A DNA stretch of 64,000 bases from Planctomycetota bacterium (GTDB taxonomy: Bacteria > Planctomycetota > UBA1135). Below the pieces are notes generated by a model, which was not told the DNA's origin, ran no database searches, and worked only from the letters and a program-made list of their open reading frames with translations. The stretch lies in assembly GCA_021776795.1 (NCBI GenBank), contig JAJFFC010000017.1:124001-188000 (forward strand), in the 5' to 3' direction. Of this stretch, positions 1 to 7,382 are shown one piece after another; the first letter of the stretch is position 1, and every line of letters starts with the position of its first letter. The translations under genes were made by a program, and so were the position numbers.

Positions 1-296
1 GAAGTCAGGACATTCGCGGAAATCAGTTTGATGTCTCCGCTTTGTTCGACGACATACTCCGGCCCTCGCAGGGATAAATCAATCAGGCCAATCTGAGCAG
101 CGCCAAGAAGGACGAATGCCGTTGCCCAGCGCCATTGTTTGCGCAGCGCAAAAAGGATGGCGAATACCCCGCTGCAAACTGCAATCTGCGCCAAGAAGTG
201 TCGGAAATACTCCAGCCACCAAGGGCCGATCGGAGCCAGGACAAAAGCGCCCACAAGGACTAATGCCCATGCCATCCACTTGATGATGTCCTTCAT
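1..296 (-). CDS. Endonuclease/exonuclease/phosphatase family protein, N-terminal part (runs off the left edge)
   Basis: Reading leftward from an ATG at 296, the frame stays open to base 1 (98 codons). The protein starts with two hydrophobic segments (about residues 5-25 and 36-65, the second broken by a basic RKQWRW patch) and ends at the window edge in KLISANVL, which looks like the first strand and metal-binding Asn of the EEP fold (typically LxxxNV/NL). Membrane-anchored EEP proteins with this layout are common and mostly uncharacterised; a phosphodiesterase or nuclease acting at or outside the membrane is the family expectation. It lies downstream of groEL on the same strand but beyond a strong terminator, and has its own TACACT hexamer six bases before the ATG, so it is probably transcribed separately. 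The catalytic residues lie outside the window, so the assignment rests on a short motif. Confidence 0.6.
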   Translation of the reverse strand, partial: MKDIIKWMAWALVLVGAFVLAPIGPWWLEYFRHFLAQIAVCSGVFAILFALRKQWRWATAFVLLGAAQIGLIDLSLRGPEYVVEQSGDIKLISANVLT

Positions 297-308
297 TTCA
301 GAAGTGTA
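297..308 (-). promoter_or_regulatory. Putative -10 element of a leaderless promoter
   Basis: On the minus strand TACACT (308-303) ends six bases before the ATG at 296, just downstream of the groEL terminator stem. No Shine-Dalgarno sequence fits between them. Transcription starting about seven bases after the hexamer would begin at the start codon. This is inferred from position only. Confidence 0.5.
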
Positions 309-312
309 GACG

Positions 313-352
313 AAACAGGGTCCGCACCTCTTGCGAGATGCGGACCCTGTTT
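313..352. terminator. Intrinsic terminator after groEL
   Basis: A perfect 14-bp inverted repeat (313-326 with 339-352, AAACAGGGTCCGCA) encloses 12 bases that can form three further pairs around a TTGC loop. It lies 18 bases past the groEL stop. Both stem ends are A/T-rich, so it could work in either direction; the longer T run (350-354) is on the plus strand. Confidence 0.85.
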
Positions 353-370
353 TTGAGGTTGCTTAGTCGA

Positions 371-2029
371 CTAGAAGCCGCCCATGCCACCCATACCGCC
401 CATGCCACCCATGGGGTCGCCGCCGCCACCAGCAGGCATGGCCGGAGCCTTCTGCGGGATTTCGGAAACGATGGCTTCGGTGGTGAGGAGCAGGGTGCTA
501 ACCGAGCTTGCGTTCTGCAAGGTGGCGCGCACAACCTTGACCGGATCAATGATGCCGGCCTTAAGCATGTCGACGTACTCGCCAGAAGCGGCGTTGTAAC
601 CGAAGGAGAAGCTCTTGTTGTTGAGCACCTTGTCGACCACGATGCTGCCATCGACACCGGCGTTGTGAGCAATCTGACGAATCGGAGATTCCAGAGCACG
701 CTTGATGATGTCGGCGCCGGCGCGTTGGTCGCCGCTCAACTCGAGCTTGGCGATGACGGCTTGGGCACGCAAGAGGGAAGTACCGCCACCAGGCAAGATG
801 CCTTCTTCGGCAGCCGCGCGCACCGAGGCGAGCGCGTCGTCGACACGGTCCTTCTTCTCTTTCATCTCGGCTTCGGTTGCGGCGCCCACGTTGAGCACGG
901 CAACTCCGCCGGCCAACTTGGCGAGACGCTCCATCAGCTTCTCTTGATCGTAGTCGCTCGAAGTGCGTTCGATCTCGGCGCGGATTTGCTCCATGCGATC
1001 CTTGATCTCTTTCTTCTTGCCAGCGCCTTCGACGATGGTGGTGCTGTCCTTGGTGACCACGACGCGCTTGGCGCGACCGAGCTGGTCGATAGAAGCGGAC
1101 TCAAGCTTGAGGCCGAGGTCTTCCATCAGGGCAACGCCGCCAGTCAACACAGCGATGTCTTCGATCATGGCCTTGCGGCGATCGCCGAAGCCAGGAGCCT
1201 TGACGGCCACGCATTTGAAGATGCCACGCAGCTTGTTCACGACCAAGGTCGCGAGTGCTTCGCCTTCAACATCTTCGGCGATGATCACCAAAGGCTTGCC
1301 GGACTGAGCCACGGCTTCAAGAACCGGCAGCATGTCGCGCACATTCGAAATCTTCTTCTCGAAGATCAAGATGTAAGGATCTTCAAACTCGGCTTCCATC
1401 TTCTCCATGTTGGTGGAGAAGTGTGGCGAGAGATAACCCTTGTCGAACTGCATGCCTTCGACCCAATCAATCTCGGTTTCGAGCGAACGGCCTTCTTCGA
1501 CAGTGATGACACCGTCTTTACCGACCTTCTCGAAAGCCTCGGCGAGCTTGGCGCCGATCTCTGGGTCGTTGTTGGCGGCGATGGTCGCCACCTGCTCGAT
1601 TTCCTGCGAACCCTTCACTGGCTTCGACTTCTTCTGCAAGAACTCGACCACAGCTTCGACCGCAGCTTCCATGCCGCGCTTGAGCTCGACGGGGTTGGCG
1701 CCAGCGGCGACATTGCGCAGGCCTTCTTCAAAGATGGCTTCGGCAAGGACGGTGGCGGAAGTGGTGCCGTCGCCAGCGATGTCGCTGGTTTTGGCCGAGA
1801 CCTGGCGCACGAGTTGCGCGCCGATGTTCTCGTAGGCGTCTTCGAGTTCAATCTCGCGCGCCACCGAAACACCATCTTTGGTGACGGTCGGTGTGCCGAA
1901 GCTCTTCTCGATGATGACGTTGCGACCGCGCGGGCCGAGGGTGACCTTGACCGCAGCGGCGAGTTTTTTCACTCCAGCGCGGATGGCCTCGCGGGCCTCC
2001 TGGTCAAATGCAATTTTCTTAGCAGACAT
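371..2029 (-). CDS. groEL: Chaperonin GroEL (Hsp60)
   Basis: Cytosolic 60-kDa chaperonin that folds proteins in an ATP-driven double ring capped by GroES. The product has 552 residues, close to the 548 of E. coli. Visible hallmarks are the N-terminal [11 protein letters not shown] segment (28-38), the ATP-binding GDGTT at 86-90 with the conserved Asp87, a full set of equatorial, intermediate and apical regions without gaps, and the flexible C-terminal repeat of GGM units ending in GGF. It follows groES by 20 bases with no clear Shine-Dalgarno. The antisense strand is open along nearly the whole gene, a codon-usage shadow. No CIRCE element (the HrcA operator) was seen upstream of the operon; a sigma-54-type promoter was found instead. 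Confidence 0.98.
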   Translation of the reverse strand: MSAKKIAFDQEAREAIRAGVKKLAAAVKVTLGPRGRNVIIEKSFGTPTVTKDGVSVAREIELEDAYENIGAQLVRQVSAKTSDIAGDGTTSATVLAEAIFEEGLRNVAAGANPVELKRGMEAAVEAVVEFLQKKSKPVKGSQEIEQVATIAANNDPEIGAKLAEAFEKVGKDGVITVEEGRSLETEIDWVEGMQFDKGYLSPHFSTNMEKMEAEFEDPYILIFEKKISNVRDMLPVLEAVAQSGKPLVIIAEDVEGEALATLVVNKLRGIFKCVAVKAPGFGDRRKAMIEDIAVLTGGVALMEDLGLKLESASIDQLGRAKRVVVTKDSTTIVEGAGKKKEIKDRMEQIRAEIERTSSDYDQEKLMERLAKLAGGVAVLNVGAATEAEMKEKKDRVDDALASVRAAAEEGILPGGGTSLLRAQAVIAKLELSGDQRAGADIIKRALESPIRQIAHNAGVDGSIVVDKVLNNKSFSFGYNAASGEYVDMLKAGIIDPVKVVRATLQNASSVSTLLLTTEAIVSEIPQKAPAMPAGGGGDPMGGMGGMGGMGGF

Positions 2030-2049
2030 GTTTCTGTTTTGCTGGTGCG

Positions 2050-2358
2050 TTAACCAATGATGCCGAGAATGTCATTCTCGGACATGATGAGGTACTCGGA
2101 GCCTTCCCACTCGACATCGGTGCCGGCGTAGGAAGTGAAGAGCACGCGCTGGCCTTCCTTCACGGTGAAGGAACTGCGCGAGCCATCGTCATTCAAGCGG
2201 CCTGGGCCGAGCGCGATGATGGTGCCTTCAGCAGGCTTCTCTTTAGCGGAGTCAGGAAGCACGATGCCACCGGCGGAGACGTCGGCAGCTTCGAGACGTT
2301 GAACGAGGACTTTGTCGCCGAGTGGACGGATGGCAACTTTCTTTGCGGTCTTAGCCAT
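2050..2358 (-). CDS. groES: Co-chaperonin GroES (Hsp10)
   Basis: Ten-kDa lid of the GroEL chamber. The 102-residue product has the family start [14 protein letters not shown] (11-24), the mobile loop that docks on GroEL (about residues 25-43, including [13 protein letters not shown]) and the conserved end segment [14 protein letters not shown]. Length is near the usual 95-100, with a short basic N-terminal extension (AKTAKKV). It sits 20 bases before groEL and 30 bases after a response regulator gene, all on the minus strand, so the three genes are probably one transcript. Confidence 0.98.
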   Translation of the reverse strand: MAKTAKKVAIRPLGDKVLVQRLEAADVSAGGIVLPDSAKEKPAEGTIIALGPGRLNDDGSRSSFTVKEGQRVLFTSYAGTDVEWEGSEYLIMSENDILGIIG

Positions 2359-2388
2359 GATTCTTTAGTGTTTCTCGAGCGGCGCGGG

Positions 2389-2796
2389 CTACCAAGGTTG
2401 ACCGGGATCGGTCGCCGTGGGGCCATTGGGCCGCGGGGAAAAGATTTGTTGGACGGTGATGCGGAGGATCTCCGCCGGGATGGGTTTGCGCAGCATCGTG
2501 ACGACGCCAAGATCCATGGCGGCCATCTCGATTTCGCGGGACGGGTGACCCGTCATCAGGATGCTCGGGACCTGGCTCCCGGACTGCCGCAGCTGGCTGA
2601 GCACTTCGAGGCCGGTGAGGCCTGGCATGTGCACGTCGAGCAGCGAAAGGTCAAAGGGCTGGGCCATGAGCTGTTGCAGGGCCTCCGCGCCGTCGCGAGC
2701 GACCTCGATTTGCGCGTCGAGCATGCCCTGCAACAGGGCGACGAGCGCCTGGCGGGCGTCGTCTTGGTCGTCGGCAATGAGGATGTGGCGTGGCAT
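2389..2796 (-). CDS. Stand-alone response regulator receiver protein
   Basis: The 135 residues make a single CheY-like receiver domain with no output domain. All active-site positions are present: the acidic pair Asp9/Asp10, the phosphoacceptor Asp54 (in LLDVHMPG), Thr82 and Lys104 (RKP). The last 20 residues are a Pro-rich tail. A phosphorelay partner or protein-protein target is expected; no histidine kinase is encoded in this window. It is the first gene of a unit with groES (30 bases downstream) and groEL, an unusual partner for a chaperonin operon that suggests two-component input to chaperonin level or simply shared transcription. A sigma-54-like promoter lies 25-39 bases upstream. Confidence 0.9.
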   Translation of the reverse strand: MPRHILIADDQDDARQALVALLQGMLDAQIEVARDGAEALQQLMAQPFDLSLLDVHMPGLTGLEVLSQLRQSGSQVPSILMTGHPSREIEMAAMDLGVVTMLRKPIPAEILRITVQQIFSPRPNGPTATDPGQPW

Positions 2797-2818
2797 GGAG
2801 CGTACCTGCGGCCCTAAG

Positions 2819-2837
2819 TGGCAACTCTCGTGCCAAA
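2819..2837 (-). promoter_or_regulatory. Putative sigma-54 (RpoN) promoter of the response regulator-groES-groEL unit
   Basis: On the minus strand TGGCACG (2835-2829), four bases, then TTGC (2824-2821) match the RpoN -24/-12 consensus with exact spacing between the GG and GC pairs, and T precedes the -24 box. The predicted start is near 2810, about 14 bases before the ATG at 2796. The same bases form a TGGCA-N7-TGCCA dyad, so a dimeric repressor site is the main alternative. Confidence 0.55.
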
Positions 2838-2920
2838 ACTAGGCCCCTCTCAGGCCCTCAGCGGCCTCAGAAGGTGACCTTGGCTGCCGAAGTGGCAGTC
2901 CCACCACCTCCAAAACGGCT

Positions 2921-2931
2921 TAGAATGGCCC
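2921..2931 (+). promoter_or_regulatory. Putative -10 element of a leaderless promoter
   Basis: TAGAAT (2921-2926) ends five bases before the ATG at 2932; no Shine-Dalgarno is present. The spacing would put the transcript start at or within a base or two of the start codon. Confidence 0.55.
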
Positions 2932-3243
2932 ATGCTTCTTTTTCCAGCTTTGCAGCTCACGGTGACCTATCCCAAAGCGACCGCAAGTGCCGACGGCTTC
3001 GAAATTCTCGCCATTATCCCCATTTTGGCCCTGGTATTTACGGTGTTGGTTCACCTTGCCTGCGCCATTGCGGTCAGTGACGATTGCAGTCGTTACCGTA
3101 AAGAAATGGGCGACACCGTGTTTCTCAGTCGCTTCATCTGGGTGGTGATTGCGCTATTAACTGGCCCCATCGGCCTAGCGATTTATTGGGTGATGCACCG
3201 CTCAACCATCAACCCAGCCAATCAAGCCGGCGTCGAAACCTAA
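2932..3243 (+). CDS. Small membrane protein, unknown function
   Basis: A 103-residue protein with two clear membrane segments: about residues 24-46 (ILAIIPILALVFTVLVHLAC) and 66-87 (FIWVVIALLTGPIGLAIYWV). The second resembles the PLDc_N-type short membrane segment found in many small integral proteins, but no catalytic motif is visible. The two helices are joined by a polar stretch of about 20 residues (DDCSRYRKEMG). The start is supported by the TAGAAT hexamer just upstream. It converges on the zinc-ribbon gene and shares its stop region (four-base overlap at 3240-3243). Function is not known. Confidence 0.7.
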   Translation: MLLFPALQLTVTYPKATASADGFEILAIIPILALVFTVLVHLACAIAVSDDCSRYRKEMGDTVFLSRFIWVVIALLTGPIGLAIYWVMHRSTINPANQAGVET

Positions 3244-3551
3244 GCGCCAAAAGTAGGCGGCGGGATATCGCCCTCGTCGTCGTCTTCGCCCTCGTCGCCA
3301 AAGTCGTGGCCGGAGTCGACCCATTCTTGGTCTTCATGCCACTCCTGCTCATCGCGGGCGCGGGCGCCACCCTCTTTGAGGATGTCGAGGTCATCCCAGT
3401 GGTCTGCGGCATGCTTCAACTTCTCTGGGTCTAGCTTGCCGCCACAAAGTAAGCACTTGTTGCCGCTTTCCAAGGCTTCGACGACATCGGAATAGGTGAC
3501 CACTTCATAGCCGCACAGGGCACAATTGGTGATTGCCTTGCCGCCGCTCAT
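3240..3551 (-). CDS. Small zinc-ribbon-like protein
   Basis: A 103-residue soluble protein with two CxxC knuckles, Cys10/Cys13 and Cys33/Cys36, spaced as in a rubredoxin-like zinc ribbon, followed by a very acidic tail (residues 53-96, rich in Asp and Glu). Such proteins may bind nucleic acid or another protein, but nothing here identifies a partner. Its start overlaps the stop of the Nudix gene by four bases (ATGA, 3548-3551), so the two are translationally coupled. Confidence 0.75.
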   Translation of the reverse strand: MSGGKAITNCALCGYEVVTYSDVVEALESGNKCLLCGGKLDPEKLKHAADHWDDLDILKEGGARARDEQEWHEDQEWVDSGHDFGDEGEDDDEGDIPPPTFGA

Positions 3552-4108
3552 GGCTTTGGCTCCGTTCCGATTTCGCGCATGCGCAGGTAATGCATGAGTG
3601 GCAACTGCAACAAAGCGTGACTGAGTTCTCCCGATTGAATTAAATCAACAACGCCGGCAAAAGGATGCGGCTCGACTTGAATGACTTCGTCATGATCCAT
3701 ATCGGTGGCATGCGAAAGCGTGGCATTGCGCACCAAATAACTGAAGCAACGATTGTTGTGAGTGGCCGGATTCGGTTCGGTCGAACACAACAGCTCGGGC
3801 GCGTCGCCGGAGTAGCCAGTTTCCTCCCGCAGCTCGCGCATGGCGGCGACTTCAGGATCTTCCCCAGGCTCAATGATGCCGCCAGGAATTTCCAAGCGCA
3901 CCTCACCGATGCCAGGCCGATGCTGACGAATGAAGATCACCTGATCTTCGGCAGTCACCGCCACAATGTTCACCCAGTCATGCGCTTCAATCACAAAGAA
4001 ACTGCGCTCGCCATCTTTGTCGGGATGAGTGTAGAAGTCTTCGCGCACGCGAAAGATGCGGAAGTCCCCACGCGGTGAGGTCGAAGTGCGTTTCCAGCGA
4101 TGAGCCAT
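3548..4108 (-). CDS. Nudix hydrolase, ADP-ribose pyrophosphatase-like
   Basis: The 186-residue protein carries a complete Nudix box at residues 77-99 (G-x5-E-x7-REL-x-EETGY), which binds magnesium and cleaves nucleoside diphosphates linked to another group. The segment before it (IRQHRPGIGEVRLEIPGG, 60-77) is typical of ADP-ribose/ADP-sugar pyrophosphatases, so ADP-ribose is the likeliest substrate, but the exact specificity cannot be read. The gene follows the unknown gene at 4123 by 14 bases and overlaps the zinc-ribbon gene by four, giving a four-gene-scale minus-strand unit. Confidence 0.9.
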   Translation of the reverse strand: MAHRWKRTSTSPRGDFRIFRVREDFYTHPDKDGERSFFVIEAHDWVNIVAVTAEDQVIFIRQHRPGIGEVRLEIPGGIIEPGEDPEVAAMRELREETGYSGDAPELLCSTEPNPATHNNRCFSYLVRNATLSHATDMDHDEVIQVEPHPFAGVVDLIQSGELSHALLQLPLMHYLRMREIGTEPKP

Positions 4109-4122
4109 AACGGTGCTAAAGC

Positions 4123-4764
4123 TTAGCCTTGCCCGGGCTCTGGCGATTGAGGAGCGGGATCGGCCAGACTTTGCGCCACACCTAGAAGCGCATCGAGCGC
4201 GCCTGATGCATGCAAGGAATACAGCGCACCCGACAGATAGTCCGCCGCCGTTTGTTCGGCATCGGTCTCTTCAAAGAAACGGGTCACCGCGGCCGAAGCT
4301 CCAAGCAACAGGGTGACCCCTTTACAGTCTTCCTGCCAAAAGCGATCCCATTCACTGAAACGCGACTCGGCACGGCGCGAGGCGAGTTGCGTCCAGCCGC
4401 CGCTGCGCAGGGCATCGGCCAATGCCACCGATGTCGCTTCAATGCGCACTTCCCATATGGGGTCGTGACCTTGGTCGCCCCAGGTCATGCCGAGGAAAAG
4501 CATGAGGTGGTGGCCCTCATCGCACCAGCGGTCGCCAAACTCGGTGACTCCTTGTGCGCTGGTCGGTTCCATGACGCGGAAGGGAGAATCTGAGGGCAGG
4601 GCGAATTGCAAGCGCGCGCGATCGATTACGCGGCGAATGCGTTGAAACATACCGGGCAAACGAATCAACGCCACCAAGTCCTCGAGGACCATGGGGTCTG
4701 CGCTGGTTCCACTCGCGAGAATGCGTTGCGGTTCCGACGGGAGTTCCGACGAAGGTTCAATCAC
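4123..4764 (-). CDS. Conserved-looking protein of unknown function
   Basis: A 213-residue soluble protein with no signal peptide and no recognised motif. The N-terminal half contains a hydrophobic-amphipathic helix (VLEDLVALIRLPGMF) followed by basic residues; the middle has a beta-rich stretch around MLFLGMTWGDQG; the C-terminus is Pro/Gln-rich. The start is GTG at 4764, chosen because TACACT sits seven bases before it and no in-frame ATG is close. Its length and even codon use favour a real gene. It may share a transcript with the Nudix and zinc-ribbon genes downstream. Confidence 0.7.
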   Translation of the reverse strand: MIEPSSELPSEPQRILASGTSADPMVLEDLVALIRLPGMFQRIRRVIDRARLQFALPSDSPFRVMEPTSAQGVTEFGDRWCDEGHHLMLFLGMTWGDQGHDPIWEVRIEATSVALADALRSGGWTQLASRRAESRFSEWDRFWQEDCKGVTLLLGASAAVTRFFEETDAEQTAADYLSGALYSLHASGALDALLGVAQSLADPAPQSPEPGQG

Positions 4765-4777
4765 CGCGTCCAGTGTA
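4765..4777 (-). promoter_or_regulatory. Putative -10 element of a leaderless promoter (GTG start)
   Basis: TACACT (4777-4772) ends seven bases before the GTG at 4764. The same hexamer precedes the gene at 296. Confidence 0.5.
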
Positions 4778-4792
4778 CGCGGTCGTGGATAT

Positions 4793-5140
4793 TTACTCCC
4801 GAATCAGCGACAGCGCAAAATCGGTGTCGTTGAGTCCTGCTTCCAAGCTGCCAAGCATGACTTGCACCGCTTCATGTCCACGGTCTAAATCGTGCAGGCA
4901 TAACACCAGCTCGGCAACGGTTGTCGCGTCGGTGGGCTGATGATGCCAGGCCCGCTTGAGGTAGGCGACAGCTCCTTCCAAATCACCCACTGCACGCAGC
5001 ACCTTGCCGAGTTCACAGGCGACTTCTGGGTTGTTGGAATCCGAGCGGAAGGCCTCCAGCAGAAAGTCTGCGGCGGCCACAAAGCGACCTTCTTCGTGAC
5101 AACGACGAGCGCGTTGTAGAAGGGCGTGGGAGGGTGTCAT
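4793..5140 (-). CDS. TPR-like helical repeat protein
   Basis: The 115 residues look like about three tetratricopeptide repeats: pairs of helices with the usual small and aromatic positions (ALLQRARRCHEEGRFVAAADF, then VACELGKVLRAVGDLEGAVAY with a following WHHQP turn, then ELVLCLHDLDRGHEAVQ). TPR domains act as scaffolds for protein contacts. There is no signal peptide, so it is cytosolic. It is transcribed toward the unknown gene at 4764 with 28 bases between them. A stronger functional statement is not possible. Confidence 0.75.
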   Translation of the reverse strand: MTPSHALLQRARRCHEEGRFVAAADFLLEAFRSDSNNPEVACELGKVLRAVGDLEGAVAYLKRAWHHQPTDATTVAELVLCLHDLDRGHEAVQVMLGSLEAGLNDTDFALSLIRE

Positions 5141-5279
5141 GGTCGGTGAAATCGGGGAAAGGCGCGTGGGGGCGGCGAAGGAGTCCTGATGGACAACTCC
5201 TTATCGTCCGCTCCCTCGCTCGCTCTTGAGCCTCGATTGGGGCAGATTCCAGCCTTTCCGCCTTCAGAATCGACCTGGC

Positions 5280-5317
5280 AAAAAAAAGCCGGGCCGCCCC
5301 ATGAGGAGCGGCCCGGC
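5280..5317 (-). terminator. Intrinsic terminator after the matrixin gene
   Basis: On the minus strand a 10-bp GC stem (GCCGGGCCGC, 5317-5308 with 5297-5288) around a 10-base loop is followed by eight T (5287-5280). It ends the unit 7188-5338. The rest of the gap 5141-5279 shows nothing else. Confidence 0.9.
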
Positions 5318-5337
5318 AAGAAAGGATTCAGAATCCC

Positions 5338-6633
5338 TTAAGGAACCGAGATGGTCAGGGTGTTGGAGTCATGAATGACGCCGTTGTCATCTACCTGAAT
5401 CTCCATGTAGACCGTGCGACCAGAGCCACCATTCGGAACGATGCGGTTGATGCTACCGGTACCAATCACGTTGGTAGTGCCAGTGCCGACCAAGCCGCTG
5501 TAGGTTGCGAAGAACGGAGAATTGTTAGTGAAGTCCCAAACAAAGGTGTACGGGCTGTTTACCGGCGCTCCGGACCAGCTGAAGGTCACCAAAGAACCTG
5601 CAGGCGGGGTGAAGCTGGAAGCCGTCAGGATGATGGTGTCATTGCCGATCGTGCCGCCGCCACCGTTGCCGTCGAATGGGTGAGATTCACTCAAAGACTT
5701 CTTGCCGACGTCGTCCATTTGCACGTGCAAAGCACCGCCGGTCCAACCGCTGTTGGGCAGGGTAAAGGTCATCGAGGTGCCCGAACCCGAGCTAATGCCA
5801 GTCACCTTCTCTGCATCACCGCCGGTGTTTCCACCAGTGACTACATCGCTTTGAAGCCAAACCGTGTTGTTCGTTGGCGAGAAGTTGCCACCGTTGATGG
5901 TGACCGAACCGCCAGGAACCAAGGAACCCGAGATGGAATCGATCCAGGGCATCTTGTTGTCGTCGCGCGCTTCGTAGAGGAACTTGACACCGTTGATGTC
6001 GTCGCTCTGGATCGAACGCTGACCGGTGCCGGTGCCACTGATGAAGGCGGTCATGGTCGAGCCACTTGCGGTGGTGTGACCAAGGCCCAAGGTGTGGCCG
6101 AGCTCGTGGCAGGCAACGCCCTGAATGTCGATGCCGGAGCCAACGCTACCGGGGCCATCTTGCCACGACCAAGCATCGCCGTAGAAGCGGATGCGCCAAC
6201 CGTTGTTGATGGGAGTTTCGGCAAAGGCCAAAACGCCACCCGAAGAGCCACCGAGGGAGGAGATGATGTTGTCGTTGGTGCCACCGACGCCAGATGCTTC
6301 GCCATTCCAGAAGTAACTGAAGTTGGCCGTGCCAGAACCGACGGTGCCCTGCGAAGTGTCGCCGGAGCCGTCGCCGTGAGCGCGGGAGCCCCATTCTGCG
6401 CCACCCTTCCACATCGCCAACTCGGCGCCATCGTATTGAGGCCAGTTTGCGTTGATGGTGGTGTTGTTATTAGCAGAAGAGCCGTTGAAGTTGTTGTACA
6501 GACGGAAGTCACGCTGGCTCATGCCCAACGTACCACCAATGGTGGTGTAACCGACGGCCTGATCTTGCGTGGCGACCATGGCGCTACCGCCAAGGACCAA
6601 ACCACCCAGTGCAATGCGTAAGAAGTTCTTCAT
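5338..6633 (-). CDS. Secreted matrixin-like zinc metallopeptidase with C-terminal Ig/IPT-like domains
   Basis: A signal peptide (residues 1-about 21, MKNFLRIALGGLVLGGSAMVA) leads into a catalytic domain with the metzincin zinc site HELGHTLGLGH (176-186) and a Met-turn at Met194, which defines family M10A (matrixins). Residues 230-320 resemble an IPT/TIG or Ig-like domain (PGGSVTINGGNFS), and 330-431 form a second beta-sandwich that includes VWDFTNNSP, PKD-like. It is expected to cut proteins outside the cell. Its ATG directly abuts the TAG of the upstream gene, and the AAGGAG Shine-Dalgarno lies inside that gene's end, so the two are tightly coupled. A strong terminator follows. Confidence 0.88.
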   Translation of the reverse strand: MKNFLRIALGGLVLGGSAMVATQDQAVGYTTIGGTLGMSQRDFRLYNNFNGSSANNNTTINANWPQYDGAELAMWKGGAEWGSRAHGDGSGDTSQGTVGSGTANFSYFWNGEASGVGGTNDNIISSLGGSSGGVLAFAETPINNGWRIRFYGDAWSWQDGPGSVGSGIDIQGVACHELGHTLGLGHTTASGSTMTAFISGTGTGQRSIQSDDINGVKFLYEARDDNKMPWIDSISGSLVPGGSVTINGGNFSPTNNTVWLQSDVVTGGNTGGDAEKVTGISSGSGTSMTFTLPNSGWTGGALHVQMDDVGKKSLSESHPFDGNGGGGTIGNDTIILTASSFTPPAGSLVTFSWSGAPVNSPYTFVWDFTNNSPFFATYSGLVGTGTTNVIGTGSINRIVPNGGSGRTVYMEIQVDDNGVIHDSNTLTISVP

Positions 6634-7188
6634 CTATCGGTTCTCCTTACGGTTCTGTGCAATCAGCTCTGCGCTGATCTGCTGGCTCAGGTCGGAAATC
6701 AGGATGTTGCTCTCGACGGCGAATCCTTCACCTTTGCCGAGGACGACTTCGCCCTTCTTGGTATCCACCGTGCGGAAGATACCACCCATGGAGGCGTAAA
6801 CGCAGTGGCTGATCTCTGGAGCCCAGCCCTCGACGGGACCGGAAAAGAGCACCACGTCGTTGCCAAGACGATACTCCGAAGGAGCAGGCATGGAAGTGAC
6901 GGTCATGGAGCGACCTTCGTAGGTACCGCCAACAAAGGCAGCCTCGTGAGTGACCTGTTGGCCGGTGTAGAGGTCTTTACCTTCTACGGTCACGATGGTG
7001 TAAATGATGGGATCCTCTTCACCAGCGGGGGTGAATTGGACAGAGTGGACATCGGTAATGGAGCCTTGGACGGCGTAATCCGTCTTGGAAACCATCTTGC
7101 CGAGATCCAGCTCTTCGATACAGGCGGAGCCGACCTGCACCATCAGTAGGGCAGCGGCGGCGCCTAGGAGCCAGCGGGTTGTTCTCAT
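6634..7188 (-). CDS. Secreted protein coupled to the matrixin gene, unknown function
   Basis: A 184-residue exported protein: signal peptide at residues 1-about 22 (MRTTRWLLGAAAALLMVQVGSA) followed by Cys23; the sequence before the Cys is only a weak lipobox. The mature part alternates beta-strand-like stretches (YAVQGSITDVHSVQF, IIYTIVTVEGKDLYTG) like a small beta-barrel or OB-type domain. The stop codon touches the start codon of the matrixin gene, which suggests a functional pair, for example a substrate-presenting protein, inhibitor or chaperone of the protease; this is inference from position alone. The gap to the divergent subtilase gene (about 190 bases) holds its promoter. Confidence 0.75.
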   Translation of the reverse strand: MRTTRWLLGAAAALLMVQVGSACIEELDLGKMVSKTDYAVQGSITDVHSVQFTPAGEEDPIIYTIVTVEGKDLYTGQQVTHEAAFVGGTYEGRSMTVTSMPAPSEYRLGNDVVLFSGPVEGWAPEISHCVYASMGGIFRTVDTKKGEVVLGKGEGFAVESNILISDLSQQISAELIAQNRKENR

Positions 7189-7382
7189 CTTTTTGGGTGT
7201 GGATTTAGGGATTTACCGCCAGCAAGGACGGCCTACTGTGGGAAGACGGCCTCGGCCGCTAGGGTGTTCCCACAAAAACACCGCAAATCCCCCATGGAAA
7301 CGCAGATTTTTACGCATTCCGGGGTCTTGCGACATATAGTTTTACCGCGGATGTGTCCGCTAAATGCGTTTTTCTAGAAGAA

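Noticed and set aside
338-2053. Long plus-strand frame (571 codons) covering groEL
   Set aside because: It lies exactly antisense to groEL and mirrors its codon structure. Its protein has no recognisable fold.
2884-2898. CTGCC/GGCAG dyad before the gene at 2932
   Set aside because: Only five base pairs; no repeat or conserved spacing to support it.
5371-6621. Plus-strand frame of 416 codons over the matrixin gene
   Set aside because: Antisense of a gene with signal peptide and zinc site. It is Arg/Ala/Val-rich with no motif.
7263-7282. GGTGTT/AACACC dyad between the matrixin partner and the subtilase gene
   Set aside because: Six base pairs with an eight-base loop are too short to call an operator or terminator, and no T run follows.
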